NCBI GenBank assembly: GCA_035531775.1
Contig: DATKSG010000040.1
Location: forward strand, 1 to 25,007
From: DATKSG01 sp035531775
GTDB taxonomy: Bacteria; Actinomycetota; Acidimicrobiia; Acidimicrobiales; UBA8190
DNA: 25,007 bases
Reading direction: 5' to 3'
Shown here: positions 22,235-25,007 of the stretch, piece after piece
How the letters are laid out: each line of letters starts with the position of its first letter
How positions within the stretch are numbered: the stretch's first letter is position 1
Notes under the pieces: model-generated
The model's input: only the letters and a program-made list of their open reading frames with translations
Database searches by the model: none
Told to the model about the DNA's origin: nothing
Translations under genes and position numbers: made by a program

Positions 22235-23175
22235 GGTCGGGAGGCTGGCGGGGCCCAGTCCCCGAGGCTGCGGCCACCGGCCCCGTCGAGCAGGTGCCCG
22301 GCCAGGCTCGCCCCGAGGGCTTCGGGGTCGTCGCCGCTGGCACTGGAGCGCAACATCACCCGTCCATCGGCGCTGGCCAGCATGCCGTCGATGGCCAGGG
22401 TGCCCCCCGCCTCCACTACGGCCAGGGCACCGGCCGGCAGGGAGCACCCGCCGCCGAGTGCAGCCAGGAAGGCCCGTTCGGCTCGCAGGGCCCGGTGGGC
22501 CGAGAGGTCGTCGAACGCTTCGAGCAGCCCCCGGACGTCCTCGTCGTCGTGGCGACACTCCACGGCCAGGGCCCCCTGGCCCACCTGAGGCATCATGTCG
22601 GCCGGCTCGAGCACCTCGGCCACCTCGCCGGCCAGGCCCAGGCGAACGAGAGCGGCCACGGCCATCACCCCGGCACCCTCGGCGCGTGCGGTGGCCAGGC
22701 GCCGGTCCATGTTGCCCCGCAGCTCGCAGTAGGTGAGGTCCGGGCGCAGCCAGGCCAGCTGGGCCCGGCGACGCACCGAGCCGGTGGCCACCACCGCCCC
22801 GGGGTCAAGCTGGTCGAGGCGGCTCCCCACCAGGGCATCGCGCGGGTCGAGACGCTCGGGGACACACGCCAGCACCAACCCGGGGGGGGTGACCGAGGGG
22901 AGGTCCTTGGCCGAGTGCACGGCCAGGTCGGCCCGGCCATCGAGCACGGCCGCCTGCACCTCCTTGACGAATACCCCCTGGCCGCCCAGGAGGTCGAGGG
23001 GAACGTCGGCCAAGCGGTCGCCGGTGGTGGAGACCACTACCACGTCCACGGCCGGGGCCCCGGGAACTGCCCCGATCCGGCGGGCCACCTCCTGCGCCTG
23101 GAAGCGGGCCAGCGGCGATCCCCGGGTGGCCAGTCGCAGGGGACGGGGCCTCGGCGCCCCGCTGGTCTCGGCCAC
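22231..23175 (-). CDS. hemC: Hydroxymethylbilane synthase (porphobilinogen deaminase)
   Basis: Polymerises four porphobilinogen into hydroxymethylbilane. 314 residues. Landmarks are LRLATRGSPLARFQA (13-27), the catalytic Asp91 in VHSAKDLPSV, the Arg-rich ATGSVRRRAQL (130-140), ELRGNMDRRL, PQVGQGALAVECR and the dipyrromethane-anchoring Cys244 in LGGGCSLPAGA. The GTG at 23175 starts 5 nt after the hemA stop, so the two genes are probably coupled. Upstream in-frame sequence is hemA shadow. The stop overlaps the cobA-hemD ATG. Confidence 0.96.
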   Translation of the reverse strand: MAETSGAPRPRPLRLATRGSPLARFQAQEVARRIGAVPGAPAVDVVVVSTTGDRLADVPLDLLGGQGVFVKEVQAAVLDGRADLAVHSAKDLPSVTPPGLVLACVPERLDPRDALVGSRLDQLDPGAVVATGSVRRRAQLAWLRPDLTYCELRGNMDRRLATARAEGAGVMAVAALVRLGLAGEVAEVLEPADMMPQVGQGALAVECRHDDEDVRGLLEAFDDLSAHRALRAERAFLAALGGGCSLPAGALAVVEAGGTLAIDGMLASADGRVMLRSSASGDDPEALGASLAGHLLDGAGGRSLGDWAPPASRP

Positions 23176-23180
23176 CGGCC

Positions 23181-24455
23181 TCAGAGGTCGAACAGGGCTC
23201 GAAGCGCCTCGACCAGACGTTCGCCGCGCGCCGTGCCCGCCGCCTCCTTGAGCGCCACCGTGGGATGGTGCAGCAGCTTGGCCAGGGCGTCGCGCACCAC
23301 CGACTCGACCTCGGCCCACTGGGCGGCGTCGAGGCCCTGGGCCCGGGCCCGGTGCCGGTCGAGCTCGGACCGGGCCAGGTCGTCGACCTTGGACCGCAGG
23401 GCCGACACCACCGGGGCGGCGCCACGGGCCCGGTCGTCGGCCCGGTAGCGCTCCACCTCCTCGGCCACGATGGCCGTGGCGGCGTCGAGCTCGGCGCGAC
23501 GCGCGTGCACGGTCAGCTCGGCATGAGCAGCCAGGTGGTCCATGTCGAACAGGGCCACGCCGGGCACGGCCCTGGCCGCCGGCTCCACATTGCGGGGCAC
23601 GCTCAGGTCGATCACCACCAGCGGTGGCCGGCCTTCGGCCGCCCGACGGGCAGCAGGACCGGCCAGTGCCTCGGCGTCGAGGACGGGGGTGGCCGAGCGC
23701 GTCGACACCAGCACCAGGTCCACCTCGCCCAGCGTGTCGGCGATAGCTGACAGAGCCACAGCGCGCCCTCCGACCCGGTCGGCCATGGCCTGGGCCCGCC
23801 CCACGGTGCGGTTGGCCACCACCAGGGCCCCGGGGTCCACCCGCCCGAACAGGGCGCTCACCACGCCCTCGCCCATGTCACCGGCCCCCACCACGAGCAC
23901 GCGCCGGCCGGCCAGCGACCCACCGACATGGGCGGTGGCCAATTCCACGGCCACGTGCGACAGCGATGTAGACCCGCGGGAGATGGCCGTGGCCGTACGC
24001 ACCCGGCGACCCACCGCCACGGCCCGTCGAAACAGCCCCGACAGCACCGGGCCGGCGGCCCGTTCGGCCTCGGCTGCCTCCAGGGCCCGGCGCACCTGGC
24101 CCAGCACCTCGGTCTCCCCCAGCACCGCCGAGCGGGTGCCGGCCGCCACTTCGAACAGGTGTGTGGTCACGGCGTCGTCGAAGCGCACGGTGAGGTGCTC
24201 GGAAAGCGCCGTCACCGGAGCCCCGGCCTTGGCGGCCAGAAACTCCTGCAGGGCCTCCACGCCCTCGTGGAAGCGGTCGACCACGGCGTAGAGCTCGGTG
24301 CGCAGACAGGTGGAGACCACCACCACCTCCGACACCGTGGACCGGTCACGCAACTCGGCCAGGGTCTTGGCCAGGGTGTCCTCGGGCACGGCGACACGCT
24401 CGAGCACGTCGAGTGGGGTCTGGTGGTGATCGAGTCCTACGACGACGACGGACAC
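23181..24455 (-). CDS. hemA: Glutamyl-tRNA reductase
   Basis: NADPH-dependent reduction of glutamyl-tRNA to glutamate-1-semialdehyde, the committed step of the C5 route. 424 residues from the GTG at 24455. The catalytic Cys50 sits in VVSTCLRTELY; the usual family motif is STCNRTE, so Asn51 is replaced by Leu. The substrate-specificity region reads HLFEVAAGTRSAVLGETEVLGQVRRAL, where most homologues have LDS in place of TRS. The NADPH fold begins at GRRVLVVGAGDMGE (183-196) with VVANRT after it. A C-terminal dimerisation helix region follows. It is preceded by a roughly 95-base spacer with hairpin repeats after rex. Confidence 0.95.
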   Translation of the reverse strand: MSVVVVGLDHHQTPLDVLERVAVPEDTLAKTLAELRDRSTVSEVVVVSTCLRTELYAVVDRFHEGVEALQEFLAAKAGAPVTALSEHLTVRFDDAVTTHLFEVAAGTRSAVLGETEVLGQVRRALEAAEAERAAGPVLSGLFRRAVAVGRRVRTATAISRGSTSLSHVAVELATAHVGGSLAGRRVLVVGAGDMGEGVVSALFGRVDPGALVVANRTVGRAQAMADRVGGRAVALSAIADTLGEVDLVLVSTRSATPVLDAEALAGPAARRAAEGRPPLVVIDLSVPRNVEPAARAVPGVALFDMDHLAAHAELTVHARRAELDAATAIVAEEVERYRADDRARGAAPVVSALRSKVDDLARSELDRHRARAQGLDAAQWAEVESVVRDALAKLLHHPTVALKEAAGTARGERLVEALRALFDL

Positions 24456-24497
24456 TGCCTACCAGGATGCCGGGCAGGCGAGGCGGGCGCCAGGCGG

Positions 24498-24557
24498 GAA
24501 CCGGCCCAGCCGGCGCGAGCTCAGCAGGGACCGGCCCAGCCGGGTCGGGCTCAGCTG
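24498..24557. repeat. Two tandem 30-base repeats with hairpins between rex and hemA
   Basis: Copies at 24498-24527 and 24528-24557 are identical at 25 of 30 positions by eye. Each contains the exact inverted repeat CCGGC-CCA-GCCGG (24501-24513 and 24531-24543). The second copy carries the rex stop codon, and the first carries the same stop triplet in the same frame 30 nt later, so the array looks like a duplication of the end of rex. No T-tract follows. Confidence 0.85.
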
Positions 24558-25007
24558 GGCCCGGCCGCGCTGAGCCCCAACGAGTGCGGCATGGGCGACC
24601 ACTGGGCGGCTCCGTCACCTTGGCTCTCGTGGGAGAGGTAGAAGCTCATGACCTGCAACTCGATGGAGAGGTCCACGTAGCGCAGTAGCACGTGGGCCGG
24701 CACTCGCAGGACCCGGGGGGCGAAGTTGAGCACCGAGCCCACCCGAGCGCCCACCATGCGGTCGGCCACGTCCTGAGCGGCGGCCCCGGGCGTGGCGATG
24801 ACGCCGATGGCCGGAGGGTCGGCCTCGACCACCGACTCGAACTCGTCGAAGTGGTGCACCTCCATGCCACGGATGCGGCTCCCCACCAACGACGGCTCCA
24901 CATCGAAGAGCCCGGCCACCCGAAACCCGCGCGAAGTGAAGCCCTGGGAATTGGCCAGCGCCCGGCCCAGGTTGCCCAGGCCCACGATGGCCACCGGCCA
25001 GTCGGAG
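24551..25007 (-). CDS. rex: Redox-sensing transcriptional repressor Rex, C-terminal part (start outside window)
   Basis: Rex binds DNA when NAD+ is high and releases it when NADH binds. The 151 codons in the window cover the NAD(H)-binding Rossmann domain: DWPVAIVGLGNLGRALANSQGF, then GFRVAGLFDVEPSLVGSRI, IGVIATPGAAAQDVADRMV, LNFAPRVLRVP and VDLSIELQVMSFYLSHES. The N-terminal winged-helix DNA-binding domain lies beyond the right edge. The last 25 or so residues (GDGAAQWSPMPHSLGLSAAGPS) form a variable tail. In Streptomyces rex is followed by hemA-hemC-hemD, the same order as here, and Rex controls respiratory genes. Its operators could not be found in the visible spacers. Confidence 0.94.
   Translation of the reverse strand, partial: SDWPVAIVGLGNLGRALANSQGFTSRGFRVAGLFDVEPSLVGSRIRGMEVHHFDEFESVVEADPPAIGVIATPGAAAQDVADRMVGARVGSVLNFAPRVLRVPAHVLLRYVDLSIELQVMSFYLSHESQGDGAAQWSPMPHSLGLSAAGPS

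Noticed and set aside
24498..24557. CRISPR array
   Set aside because: Only two adjoining 30-base units without spacers, within and after the rex end. No cas genes.

Overview
The window is a very GC-rich (roughly 70% or more by eye), almost gap-free stretch of an actinobacterial chromosome. Gene order, GTG/TTG starts, 4-base stop/start overlaps, candidate leaderless promoters and a secreted protein built of GYWLVASDGG-type repeats point to Actinomycetota, probably class Acidimicrobiia (inference from remembered neighbourhoods and families, not from a search).

Region 1 (1-12796, minus strand) is the proton-pumping NADH:quinone oxidoreductase (complex I, NDH-1) operon in the canonical order nuoA-B-C-D-E-F-G-H-I-J-K-L-M. 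It is read from right to left and nuoM is cut by the left edge. Ten of the twelve junctions overlap (TTGA, ATGA, GTGA, TGATG or 8 nt). All Fe-S ligands of the peripheral arm are visible, including the optional N7 cluster of NuoG.

Region 2 (12797-14303) holds a divergent plus-strand gene for a FAD-dependent geranylgeranyl-reductase-family enzyme. It has a good candidate leaderless promoter (TACGAT, 7 nt, GTG). Its position beside NDH-1 suggests it saturates the isoprenoid tail of menaquinone, the electron acceptor of the neighbouring complex.

Region 3 (14322-16670, minus) is one large exported protein. It has a Tat-like signal peptide, a propeller-like domain of FG-GAP/PQQ flavour, a Pro-rich linker and six C-terminal repeats of about 42 residues. 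It is the least understood gene here. Its Shine-Dalgarno lies in one of two mutually exclusive potential hairpins.

Region 4 (16727-25007, minus) is a Rex/tetrapyrrole cluster: rex (cut by the right edge), hemA, hemC, a cobA-hemD fusion, hemB, hemL, then a GT-C (GT39-like) membrane glycosyltransferase whose GTG start overlaps the hemL stop. It encodes the C5 route from glutamyl-tRNA to uroporphyrinogen III plus the first methylation towards sirohaem/cobalamin. Rex senses NADH/NAD+, so a redox sensor, haem synthesis, complex I and a probable quinone-tail reductase lie within 25 kb.

No tRNA, rRNA, CRISPR array, IS element, phage gene or obvious horizontal-transfer boundary was seen. Nothing is a clear-cut new system. 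The best leads are the secreted repeat protein with its 5' hairpins, the tandem hairpin repeat between rex and hemA, and the glycosyltransferase coupled to the haem operon. There is no gene-free stretch longer than about 120 bases.
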